From: Micromonospora coerulea
Lineage (GTDB): Bacteria; Actinomycetota; Actinomycetes; Mycobacteriales; Micromonosporaceae
Length of the DNA: 64,000 nucleotides
Direction: 5' to 3'
Assembly (NCBI RefSeq): GCF_016598485.1
Contig: NZ_JAEMUW010000006.1
Coordinates: forward strand, 186,001 to 250,000
Positions 10,127 through 17,715 of this stretch are shown piece after piece. The translations under genes were made by a program, and so were the position numbers. Under the pieces are notes generated by a model. It was given only the letters and a program-made list of their open reading frames with translations. It was not told where the DNA came from and did no database searches. Within the stretch, counting starts at the first letter, position 1; each line of letters starts with the position of its first letter.

Positions 10127-10384
10127 GTGCTCGCCTGGCGGGCGTTGCGGGTCGTGCACCGGCCGCTGCTGGCGGCGGTGGCGGTGCTCGGCCTGGTCGC
10201 CCCGGTGGCTGCCGCGCTGCCGGAGCTGGTGGCGCTGGCGCTGCTGGCGTTCCTCTGCGTCGCGGGGGTGGTCGCCGAGACCCTGAGCGAGGACGGCCGG
10301 CGCCGCCAGGTCCGCCAGCTCGCGCTGGAGGAGCAGGTCGCCGCCGAGGTGGAGCAGAGCCGGTGGCGGCAGCACCACCTGTGA
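10127..10384 (+). CDS. Small membrane protein with charged C-terminal helix
   Basis: An 85-residue ORF beginning at a GTG 19 nt after the MocR-type gene. Residues about 12-48 form two hydrophobic segments, and the rest (LSEDGRRRQVRQLALEEQVAAEVEQSRW) is a charged amphipathic helix. No family is recognised. Codon use is like its neighbours and it ends just before a strong terminator, which supports a real gene. The region is extremely GC-rich, so a chance ORF cannot be excluded. Confidence 0.45.
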   Translation: MLAWRALRVVHRPLLAAVAVLGLVAPVAAALPELVALALLAFLCVAGVVAETLSEDGRRRQVRQLALEEQVAAEVEQSRWRQHHL

Positions 10385-10394
10385 CCGCGACGAG

Positions 10395-10434
10395 CTGGCG
10401 GCCGTGCCCCGGGACGGAGGGGCACGGCCGCCAG
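10395..10434. terminator. Bidirectional hairpin terminator
   Basis: CTGGCGGCCGTGCCCC (10395-10410) and its exact reverse complement (10419-10434) form a perfect 16-bp stem with an 8-nt loop. It lies between the rightward gene ending at 10384 and the leftward fadD ending at 10451, so it can stop transcription from both sides. There is no U-tract, as is usual in high-GC actinobacteria. Confidence 0.75.
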
Positions 10435-10450
10435 CCGGTACGGGTGCCGG

Positions 10451-12277
10451 TCAGAGCTCGGCGAGCGTGCCGGCGTACATCTTGTCGATCTCGGCGGCGA
10501 AGTTGCTCTCCACGCCCCGGCGCTTGATCTTCATCGACGGGGTGATCTCGCCGTGCTCGATCGTCAGGTCGCGGGGGAGGATGGTCACCTTCTTGATCGT
10601 CTCCCACCGGTTGAGCTTGCCGTTCAGCTCGGCCACGTACCCGTCGACCATCGCCTGCGCCTCCGCCGAGGAGACGATCTCCGCGTAGGACCGGCCCTCC
10701 AGCGGGCCGCCGGCCACCCAGCCCTTGATCGCGTCCGGGTCGAGGGTGACCAGCATGGTGCAGTAGTTGCGGGCCTGCCCGATCACCACCGCCTGCGAGG
10801 TGTACGGGCAGATCGCCTTGAACATGCCCTCGATGTGCGACGGCGCGATGTACTTCCCGCCGGAGGTCTTGACCAGGTCCTTCTTCCGGTCGGTGATGCG
10901 CAGGTACCCGTCGTCGTCGAGGCTGCCGATGTCGCCGGTGCGGAAGAAGCCGTCCTCGGTGAACGCCGCAGCGGTCTCCTCGGGCAGGTTGTGGTAGCCG
11001 CGCATGACCGGCTTGCCGCGCACCAGGATCTCGCCGTCGGTGTCGATCCGGCACTCCAGGTCGCCCATCGGCCGGCCGACGGTGCCGATCCGCAGCCCGT
11101 CCGGCGGGTTGACGAAGTTGCCGGCGCTGGTCTCGGTGAGGCCGTACCCCTCGGAGATGGGCAGGTTCGCCGCGGCGAAGAAGGTGGCGATCTCCTTGCT
11201 CAGCGGCGCCGCGCCGGAGACGAGCACCCGGATCCGGCCGCCGAGCCGGGCCTGGAGCTTGCTGAACACCAGCTTCTCGGCCAGCGCGTACTTCAGCTTC
11301 AACCCGGCCGGGACCGGGCGGCCGGCCTGCTCCAGAGCCACCTTCTCCTTGCCCACGCCGACGGCCCAGGCGAAGATCTTCGCCTTCGCGCCGCCGGCGT
11401 CCTGGGCCGAGGTGACCGCCTTGTTGTAGACCTTCTCGAAGATCCGGGGGGCACCGCACATCAGCGTCGGCTTCACCACGCCGAGCAGGTCGACCAACCT
11501 GTCCACCCGGCCGTCGACGTAGGTCGGCAGGCCGACGTGGGTCGAGCCGCAGAGCAGGGTCTTGCCGAACGAGTGGGACAGCGGCAGCCACAGGTACTGC
11601 ACGTCGTCGTCGCGCAGCAGGCTGGTCTCGGCCTGCACGACCGCCTCCCAGCACCAGCCGCCGTGCAGCAGCTCGACGCCCTTGGGTCGGCCGGTGGTGC
11701 CGGAGGTGTAGATCAGGGTGGCCAGGTGGTCGGGGCCGATGCCGGCGACCAGCATGTCGATCAGGTCCGGCTCGGCCGCCAGGGCCTGCGTCCCCCGCTC
11801 CTCCAGGTCGGCGAGGGTGAGCTGGGGGACGGCGGCGCTGGGGTCGGGTTCGCCGTCGAAGAGCACCACGTGGGTCAGCGCCGGCAGTTCGGCGCCGGCG
11901 ATCTTCGCGGCCTGGCCGGGGTTCTCGGCGAAGAGGACCCGCGAGCCGGAGTCGGCGATGATGTACGTCGCGTCCTCGGGCTCGGTGGTCGGGTAGACGG
12001 TGGTGGTCGCGCCGCCCGCGCACATGATGGCGAAGTCGGCGATCACCCAGTCCAGCCGGGTGTTCGCCAGGATCGCCACCGGATCCTCCAGGCCGACGCC
12101 AAGGCCGTGCAGCCCGGCGGCGACCGCCTTGGCGCGCCGGCCGACCTGCTCCCAGCTCAGCCAGACCGGTCCCGAGTCGTCGGAGGCGGGATGGGCGAAG
12201 GCCTGGCGGTCGGGGGTCGCCGCCACGCGCTTGAGGAACATGTCGGGGATGGAACGGTACGGTACATCGAGAGCCAT
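10451..12277 (-). CDS. Long-chain fatty acyl-CoA synthetase (AMP-forming)
   Basis: A 608-residue ANL-superfamily enzyme that activates fatty acids via acyl-AMP to acyl-CoA. It shows the P-loop IYTSGTTGRPKGVEL near residue 175, the GYGLTETSAGN motif near residue 330, and TDRKKDLVKTSGGKYIAPSHIE near residue 465, typical of FadD15-like FACS. The ATG at 12277 is preferred because the only upstream in-frame candidate, a GTG at 12322, lies within a GTGAC-N4-GTCAC palindrome that looks like an operator. The gene stands alone and converges on the MocR unit. Chain-length preference cannot be read from the sequence. Confidence 0.92.
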   Translation of the reverse strand: MALDVPYRSIPDMFLKRVAATPDRQAFAHPASDDSGPVWLSWEQVGRRAKAVAAGLHGLGVGLEDPVAILANTRLDWVIADFAIMCAGGATTTVYPTTEPEDATYIIADSGSRVLFAENPGQAAKIAGAELPALTHVVLFDGEPDPSAAVPQLTLADLEERGTQALAAEPDLIDMLVAGIGPDHLATLIYTSGTTGRPKGVELLHGGWCWEAVVQAETSLLRDDDVQYLWLPLSHSFGKTLLCGSTHVGLPTYVDGRVDRLVDLLGVVKPTLMCGAPRIFEKVYNKAVTSAQDAGGAKAKIFAWAVGVGKEKVALEQAGRPVPAGLKLKYALAEKLVFSKLQARLGGRIRVLVSGAAPLSKEIATFFAAANLPISEGYGLTETSAGNFVNPPDGLRIGTVGRPMGDLECRIDTDGEILVRGKPVMRGYHNLPEETAAAFTEDGFFRTGDIGSLDDDGYLRITDRKKDLVKTSGGKYIAPSHIEGMFKAICPYTSQAVVIGQARNYCTMLVTLDPDAIKGWVAGGPLEGRSYAEIVSSAEAQAMVDGYVAELNGKLNRWETIKKVTILPRDLTIEHGEITPSMKIKRRGVESNFAAEIDKMYAGTLAEL

Positions 12278-12308
12278 CGCTGTAGCCGCCTTCGGGGGTG
12301 GATAGGAC

Positions 12309-12322
12309 GTGACGGGGGTCAC
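12309..12322. promoter_or_regulatory. Palindrome upstream of the acyl-CoA synthetase
   Basis: GTGACGGGGGTCAC is a 14-bp palindrome (5-bp arms, 4-bp centre) 31 bp before the preferred ATG of the acyl-CoA synthetase. It may bind a TetR/FadR-type lipid regulator; this is inferred only from symmetry and position. Confidence 0.35.
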
Positions 12323-12368
12323 GCCATTCTGCGGTTACCGAAGAGTATTGCCTGCACCGGGGCATCGG

Positions 12369-12400
12369 CTAGTGCCGTGTCCACTAACGTTGGCCGGGTT
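12369..12400 (+). repeat. Left terminal inverted repeat of the tnpB element
   Basis: A 32-bp left end that begins CTAGTGCCGTGTCCACTAAC. It pairs with the right end at 13848-13879 with four mismatches. It precedes the probable tnpB GTG by 45 bp. Confidence 0.75.
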
Positions 12401-12445
12401 GGTCGGGGTGGGAAAATGTCGTAGGGATGATGTTGGCTTCGGTTC

Positions 12446-13857
12446 GTGCCTCGTCGTCGGGATCCCGCCGCCCCGCGGGTCGTGCACCGCACCGCGCGCG
12501 TCGCGTTGCGGGTGACGCCGGGGCAGCGGCGGCGGTGTTTCGGGCTGCTGCGCTCGGCCGGTGACGTGTGGGCGTGTGTGCTGGAAGTCAACGGGTGGCG
12601 GCGCCGTCGCCGGGACGCGCCGCTGGTCGGCTATCAGGAGTTGTGTCGGGAGCTGTCCGGGTCGGGGCCGGGCACGTTCGCGGAACTGGATTCCGTCGGT
12701 GCGCGGTCGGTGTTGCGCCGGTTCTCGGATGCGTGGTTCGCGGCGGCGAAACGCCGCAGCGCGGGTGACCTGTCGGCCCGGTTCCCGCGTCGGCGGCGGG
12801 GGTTGGTGCCGGTGCCCTGGTATCACGGCACGTTCACCCTCGACGGCCGCCGGGTCCGGATCCCCACCGCGAAAGGCACTGCGCCGCTGTGGGTGCGCCT
12901 GACGCGCGACGTGCCGTATCCGGTCGAGCAGGTCCGGTCGATCACCTTGCTGTGTGAGGGGGGCCGGCTGTTCCTCGACGTGACCGCCGAGGTGCCGGTG
13001 GCGGTCTACCCGCCGGGCAGGGAACCGGATCCGGCCCGGGTGGCCGGGGTGGATATGGGGATCATCCACCCTTACGCCGTGGCCGGCCCGGGGAGGGGTT
13101 GTTGGTGTCGGGGCGGGCGATCCGCGCCGAGCACCGCATGCACTTAGCCGACACCAAGGCCCGCCACCGTGCCGTGGCCCGCCGGGCGCCGAAACCCGGT
13201 GAGAAGGGGTCGCGGCGGTGGCGGCAGTACCGGCGTCGGGCGCGGCTGGTGGAGGGCCGGCACCGGCGGCGGGTGCGTCAGGCCCAGCACGAGGCCGCCC
13301 GCAGCGTCGTGTCGTGGGCGGTGGGTCAGCGGGTGGGTGTGTTGCACATGGGTGACCCGCGCGGGGTGCTCGACATCGACGCGGGGCGGCGGCACAACTT
13401 GCGGTTGCGGCAGTGGCAGATCGGCCGGCTCCTGCAGGTCCTCACCGACAAGGCCACCCTCGCCGGGATCACCGTCCGGCTGGTCGACGAGCGCGGCACG
13501 TCGTCGACCTGCCCCGCCTGCCGCCGCCGGGTGCCGAAACCCCGCGGCCGGACCCTGTCCTGCGCGGACTGCGCATTCTCCGGGCACCGTGACCTGGTCG
13601 CGGCCGCCAGCATCGCCACCCGTGTTCCGGGCGGCGGATCCACCACCGTGGCAGCTGTTGTGCTGCCGGAGGTGGTCGAGCACCGTCGAGCCGGCCGGCA
13701 CCTTCCCGGTGCCGGGCGGTCCCGGCGTGACCCCCGCCGCCCACCCCCGGGTGGCGCGAGGATCGGTTGGCCCGCGGAGGCCCGCCCCACCCATCGGTGG
13801 TGGGGAGTCGCTCGCCCCCACGGCGAGGATCCACAACACCCACCGCAAACCCGGTGA
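12446..13857 (+). pseudogene. tnpB: TnpB-family RNA-guided nuclease, frameshifted
   Basis: The reading frame starting at GTG 12446 encodes the N-terminal helical part and the first RuvC motif (VAGVDMGIIHPYAVAGP). The protein then continues in the -1 frame from about 13099 (LLVSGRAIRAEH) to a TGA at 13855-13857. One base appears to be missing in the G-rich stretch at about 13088-13097. The second part has the zinc ribbon (CPAC, then CADC) and the final RuvC Asp in HRDLVAAA. Where most TnpB have I-V-V-E-D, this one reads H-M-G-D-P, so the usual RuvC-II Glu is missing; a Glu in VDERGTSSTC may substitute. The last 75 codons resemble structured non-coding DNA and may be the guide-RNA region. Confidence 0.8.
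13695..13715 (+). ncRNA. Hairpin in the candidate guide-RNA region of tnpB
   Basis: CCGGCACC and GGTGCCGG form an 8-bp stem with a 5-nt loop inside the 3' part of tnpB. In TnpB systems the guide RNA overlaps the tnpB 3' end and runs through the right end of the element. This hairpin is in the expected place, but expression is unproven. Confidence 0.3.
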
Positions 13858-13879
13858 ACGTTAGTGGACACCGCCCTAG
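13848..13879 (-). repeat. Right terminal inverted repeat of the tnpB element
   Basis: Inverted copy of the left end, matching 28 of 32 bases and ending in CTAG. The tnpB stop codon (13855-13857) lies inside this repeat. Confidence 0.75.
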
Positions 13880-13928
13880 CCCTGCCGTCCCCCGACACGG
13901 CCGCCGTCCCGGGAGGTGGAACGCCGGA

Positions 13929-14879
13929 TCAGGCGTACCGGGAGACGGCCAGCGACCAGTCGTAGGTCGCCCGGATCCAGTTCCGGCGGGTGAGCAGGAA
14001 GCCGGCCACCGACTCCTGACCGACGCCGGCCAGGGCGGCCTCCCGTTCGGCGTACTCGGTGAGGCCGTCGTTGAACCGGGCGGCCGCCGCCCACAGCGCC
14101 GCCTCCTCACCCTGCCCGGTCTCCCCGGCGATCGTGGTGACCAGGTTGTGCGGGTCCGGCGCGCTGCTGAGCTCCTTGCCGTAGGAGAAGACGTCGTTGC
14201 ACCAGCAGACCAGGTCGGCCGCGAGGGCCTCCAGGGCGGCCAGCGCCGGGTCGGCCCGCCGGGCGGCCCCGGGCAGGGCGTCGTAGGCCAGGTCGGTGAG
14301 GGTGAAGCTGGGCCGGGCGCCGCCGGTGTACCGCCGCATCTGCACGTACTCGCCGACCCCGGGCACCCGGCGCTGCTCCCGGTTCGCCGCCTCCCAGAGC
14401 AGCGCCAGCAGGTACTCGCGCAGCTGGCCGATCAGCCGGAGCAGCGGCGTCGGCCGGTGCAGCGCGCGGACCCGCCGGCAGAGGTCGTGCAGCCCGGCGC
14501 CGAGCGGCCCCGCCGACAGCGGGCGGGGGGCCGTCGGGTCGCCGTGCCCGTCCAGCACCTCCAGCAGCTCCGCCACGGTGGGCGAGAGCCGGGTGGGGCT
14601 GGCAGCCAGCCCGTCCTCGTCGCAGGCGTCGTCCATCACGAAGAGCCAGGAGATCAGGTCCGCCAGCAGCCGCAGCCGGTCGACCGGCGCGTCCGGGCAG
14701 GCCCGCCCGGCCAGCTCCGCCGGACCCGCCGCGCGCAACCGGTGCAGCCGGGCCGCCGTGCCGACCAGGCCGAGCTCCCACGCCCACCCGATGGTCTCCC
14801 CGGCGACCAGCTCGACGGCGGCGTGCCGGCGCGCCGGGTAGGGGGGTTCGCGCAGTGCCGAGACGGCGAAGCTCCGCAT
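13929..14879 (-). CDS. Class I terpene synthase
   Basis: A 316-residue terpene cyclase. The aspartate-rich metal motif is DDACDE at residues 83-88, and the NSE/DTE-type motif NDVFSYGKE runs from Asn228 to Glu236. An Arg-Tyr pair near the extreme C-terminus (WSLAVSRY) matches the conserved pyrophosphate-sensing RY. Length is typical for bacterial sesqui- or diterpene synthases. The ATG at 14879 follows a purine-rich site. No P450, prenyltransferase or methyltransferase is adjacent, so it is an orphan cyclase. Product and chain length are not predictable by eye. A tnpB element ends 50 bp from its 3' end. Confidence 0.9.
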   Translation of the reverse strand: MRSFAVSALREPPYPARRHAAVELVAGETIGWAWELGLVGTAARLHRLRAAGPAELAGRACPDAPVDRLRLLADLISWLFVMDDACDEDGLAASPTRLSPTVAELLEVLDGHGDPTAPRPLSAGPLGAGLHDLCRRVRALHRPTPLLRLIGQLREYLLALLWEAANREQRRVPGVGEYVQMRRYTGGARPSFTLTDLAYDALPGAARRADPALAALEALAADLVCWCNDVFSYGKELSSAPDPHNLVTTIAGETGQGEEAALWAAAARFNDGLTEYAEREAALAGVGQESVAGFLLTRRNWIRATYDWSLAVSRYA

Positions 14880-15003
14880 CCGTGTCCCCTGCCCGCCACC
14901 CCCGGGCGGGGCGGCGGGCAGCAGCGTACGGGAGCACAGATCGGCCCCGGTCGCTGGGTGGAGGCTGTTTCGCCTTCCGCCGTGACCGATTCCGCACCCT
15001 CGG

Positions 15004-15633
15004 TCAGAAGCCCAGGCGGGCCGCCCGCAACCGCTCGGCCAGCGCGGCCGGCCCGTCGAGCTGCACCCGGGACACCCGCTGCCGACCGGAAAGGAAGAGG
15101 GCCAACTCGCCCGGTGCGCCGACCACCCGCAGCCGCTCCCCGCCCCGACCCAGGGTGAGCTCACCGAAGCCGGGCGCCTGCACCAGCAGGTCCGCCGGGA
15201 AGCGGCGCAACGCCATCCGGCCCAGCACGGCGGCTCGCTTCCAGAGCAGCGCCGACAGGCCGGCCGGCAGGTCCCGGGGCAGCCAGCCCGGGCGAGCCCG
15301 CCGCACGTCCTCGTGGTGGATGAAGAACTCCATGGCGTTGACCAGCTCGTCGGTGAGCCGGTTGCTTACCGGGCTCCACGCCGGCGGGCGGCGCACCCGC
15401 GCCACCAGCTCCGCGTACGGGCGGGCGGCGACCCGCCGGCGGACCGCCTCGCCGTGGCCGCGCAGCGGCGGCAGCAGGATGCCCACGGCGGCGTCCGGCC
15501 GACGCTCGCGGACGACCAGGTGCGCCGCGAGATCACGGGTGCTCCATCCCTCGTTGACCGTCGGCGCGTCCGGTCCCCGGTCCAGCAGCAGGTCGGCGAG
15601 CGCCTCGCGCTCCGTTCGGGCGTACCGCGGCAT
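15004..15633 (-). CDS. TIGR03085-type DinB/maleylpyruvate-isomerase-like protein
   Basis: A 209-residue protein of the DinB/MDMPI four-helix fold. GWSTRDLAAHLVVRERRPDA near residue 28 and MEFFIHHEDVRRARPGW near residue 100 contribute His residues of a divalent-metal site. Family members are thought to be thiol- or metal-dependent transferases or isomerases, but the reaction is unknown. Proteins of this family often lie close to hisI in other actinobacteria. Here they are about 8 kb apart, with ABC transporter genes between. Confidence 0.82.
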   Translation of the reverse strand: MPRYARTEREALADLLLDRGPDAPTVNEGWSTRDLAAHLVVRERRPDAAVGILLPPLRGHGEAVRRRVAARPYAELVARVRRPPAWSPVSNRLTDELVNAMEFFIHHEDVRRARPGWLPRDLPAGLSALLWKRAAVLGRMALRRFPADLLVQAPGFGELTLGRGGERLRVVGAPGELALFLSGRQRVSRVQLDGPAALAERLRAARLGF

Positions 15634-15837
15634 GGCCCGATCGTAGGTCCGCAGTCGGCGATCCGCCGCGCCGAACGCGGCGCGGCGGGCCGGGCGCCGG
15701 CCGTCGCGGCGCCGGCGTCCCTGGTCGGGGCGTTACCGGTCGGTAGGTGATGGTGGACATATCCCTTCCAGGTCGGCGGAGCTGGCCTGGACCGGTAAGG
15801 ATGAGGGAGATAATTGCGGCTTACGGCGGGGGAGAGC

Positions 15838-17715
15838 GTGGCAAGCGGAACAAGTCGGGACGTCCTCGGCAGGGGACTCTGGGTCCTCGGCCGGGCCATC
15901 CGGGAGCAGCCGCGCATCTTCGCGGTCGCGGTGACCGGCAGCGTGCTCTTCGGCCTCATGGTGATCGCCAGCGCGTTCGTGGTCGGCCGGGTGGTCGGTG
16001 ACGTGGTGGTGCCGGCGATCGCCCGGGGCTCGGTCGGCACCGGGGTGCTGGCGCTGGCCGCCGCGTCGCTGTTCGGGATCAGCGTGCTGCGGGTGGTGGG
16101 CATCTTCGGCCGCCGGCTCGGCGCCGGTTACATGCAGTACCGGCTCCAGGCCGCGTACCGCCGCCGGGTCACCCGCCGCTACCTGGACCTGCCGCTGTCC
16201 TGGCACCACCGCAACGCCACCGGCACGCTGCTGTCCAACGCCAACTCCGACGTCGAGGCGGCCTGGTACCCGATCGCGCCGCTGCCCTTCGCGGTGGGCA
16301 CCGTGGTGATGCTGGTCGGCGCGATCGTCTCGCTCTTCCTCACCGACTGGGCGCTCGCCCTGGTCGGCCTGGCCGTGTTCCCCGCGCTCTTCGCGCTCAA
16401 CGTGGTCTACTCCCGGCGGATGGCGCCCCGGCAGGCCCGCGCCCAGCGGCTGCGCGCCGAGGTCAGCGGCATCGCCCACGAGAGCTTCGACGGCGCGCTG
16501 GTGGTCAAGACGATGGGCCGGGAGGCCGAGGAGACCGCGCGGTTCGCGTCCCGGGCCGGCGAGCTGCGCGACGCGCTGATCTCCGTCGGCCGGCTGCGCG
16601 GTGTCTTCGACCCGATGCTGGAGACCCTGCCCAGCCTCGGCACCTTGGCCGTGCTGGTGGTCGGCGCGGTCCGGCTGCGGGCCGGCGCGATCAGCGTCGC
16701 CGAGCTGGTCAGCGTCGCCTTCCTGTTCACCGTGCTGGCCTTCCCGGTCCGGGCCATCGGCTGGGTGCTGGCCGAGCTGCCGCGCAGCGTCGCCGGCTGG
16801 GACCGGGTGCGCCGGGTCCTCGACGCCACCGGCGAGATGCCGTACGGCGACAAGACCCTCGACCCGGCCGATCCGACGCCCGCCACGCTCGCCTTCCAGG
16901 ACGTGCACTTCGGCTACGAGCCGGCCGAGGCGCACCTGCCCGGCGCCGAGGTGCTCGGCGAGGTGACCTTCACCGTGCCGGCCGGGAAGACGGTGGCCCT
17001 GGTCGGGCCGACCGGCGCCGGCAAGTCGACCATCGCCTCCCTCGCGGTCCGGCTGGTCGACCCGCGCGCCGGCACCGTCGCCCTGGACGGCGTCGACGTC
17101 CGCGACCTCACCGCCGCCTCGCTCGCCTCGACGGTGGCCCTGGTCGCCCAGGTGCCGTTCGTCTTCGACGACACGGTCCGGGCCAACATCGCCCTGGACC
17201 GCCCGGGCATCGGCGACGACGAGGTGTGGGCGGCGCTGCGGCTGGCCGAGGCCGACGGGTTCGTCGCCGCCCTGCCCGACGGACTGGACACCATGGTCGG
17301 CGAGCGGGGCACCTCGCTCTCCGGCGGCCAGCGGCAGCGGCTCACCCTGGCCCGCGCGCTGGCCGGCCGGCCCCGGCTGCTGGTGCTCGACGACGCCACC
17401 AGCGCCGTCGACCCCCGGGTCGAGGCGGCCATCCTGGCCGGCCTGCGCGCGCCCACCGACGGCGGGGGTGCGGCCGCGTCGATCCTGGTGGTCGCGTACC
17501 GGCGGGCCACCATCGCCCTCGCCGACGAGGTGATCTACCTGGAACAGGGGCGGGTCCTCGCCCGGGGCACCCACGCTGAACTGCTCGCCACCGTCCCCGG
17601 CTACGCCAGCCTCGTCACCGCGTACGAGCAGGCGGAGCACGACCGTGAGCAGACCCGGACGTACGACGAGGTCACCCCGCTGACCTCCGGCCTGGAAGTC
17701 GAGGTTGACCGGTGA
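15838..17715 (+). CDS. ABC exporter half-transporter, degenerate-site subunit
   Basis: A 625-residue TMD-NBD half-transporter with six helices in residues about 25-320. The NBD has Walker A LVGPTGAGKST, a good signature LSGGQRQR and Walker B LLVLDDATSAVD. The residue after Walker B is Asp instead of the catalytic Glu, and the H-loop His is replaced by Tyr (VVAYRR), so this half forms the degenerate site of a heterodimer. The GTG at 15838 is preferred because GGGGGAG precedes it; a TTG lies 24 nt upstream. It overlaps the next gene by 4 nt. Substrate is unknown; lipids or drugs are typical. Confidence 0.92.
   Translation: MASGTSRDVLGRGLWVLGRAIREQPRIFAVAVTGSVLFGLMVIASAFVVGRVVGDVVVPAIARGSVGTGVLALAAASLFGISVLRVVGIFGRRLGAGYMQYRLQAAYRRRVTRRYLDLPLSWHHRNATGTLLSNANSDVEAAWYPIAPLPFAVGTVVMLVGAIVSLFLTDWALALVGLAVFPALFALNVVYSRRMAPRQARAQRLRAEVSGIAHESFDGALVVKTMGREAEETARFASRAGELRDALISVGRLRGVFDPMLETLPSLGTLAVLVVGAVRLRAGAISVAELVSVAFLFTVLAFPVRAIGWVLAELPRSVAGWDRVRRVLDATGEMPYGDKTLDPADPTPATLAFQDVHFGYEPAEAHLPGAEVLGEVTFTVPAGKTVALVGPTGAGKSTIASLAVRLVDPRAGTVALDGVDVRDLTAASLASTVALVAQVPFVFDDTVRANIALDRPGIGDDEVWAALRLAEADGFVAALPDGLDTMVGERGTSLSGGQRQRLTLARALAGRPRLLVLDDATSAVDPRVEAAILAGLRAPTDGGGAAASILVVAYRRATIALADEVIYLEQGRVLARGTHAELLATVPGYASLVTAYEQAEHDREQTRTYDEVTPLTSGLEVEVDR

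Larger units (their letters stand above)
12369..13879 (+). mobile_element. tnpB-only insertion element with terminal inverted repeats
   Basis: A 1.5-kb element bounded by 32-bp inverted repeats at 12369-12400 and 13848-13879 that match at 28 of 32 positions. The shared core is GTGTCCACTAACGTT. CTAG is present at both extreme ends and could be a 4-bp target duplication or part of the repeats. The only gene is a broken tnpB; no tnpA (Y1 transposase) is visible. IS200/IS605-type tnpB elements normally lack terminal inverted repeats, so this architecture is unusual. It lies between fadD and a terpene synthase without interrupting either. Confidence 0.75.

Noticed and set aside
13099..13857. The second tnpB part as an independent gene
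   Set aside because: It begins in the middle of the RuvC fold and lacks the N-terminal region. A single-base shift joining both parts explains it better.
14107..14997. Alternative minus-strand frame over the terpene synthase
   Set aside because: It is Arg/Ala/Gly-rich without motifs. The overlapping frame has all terpene synthase motifs.
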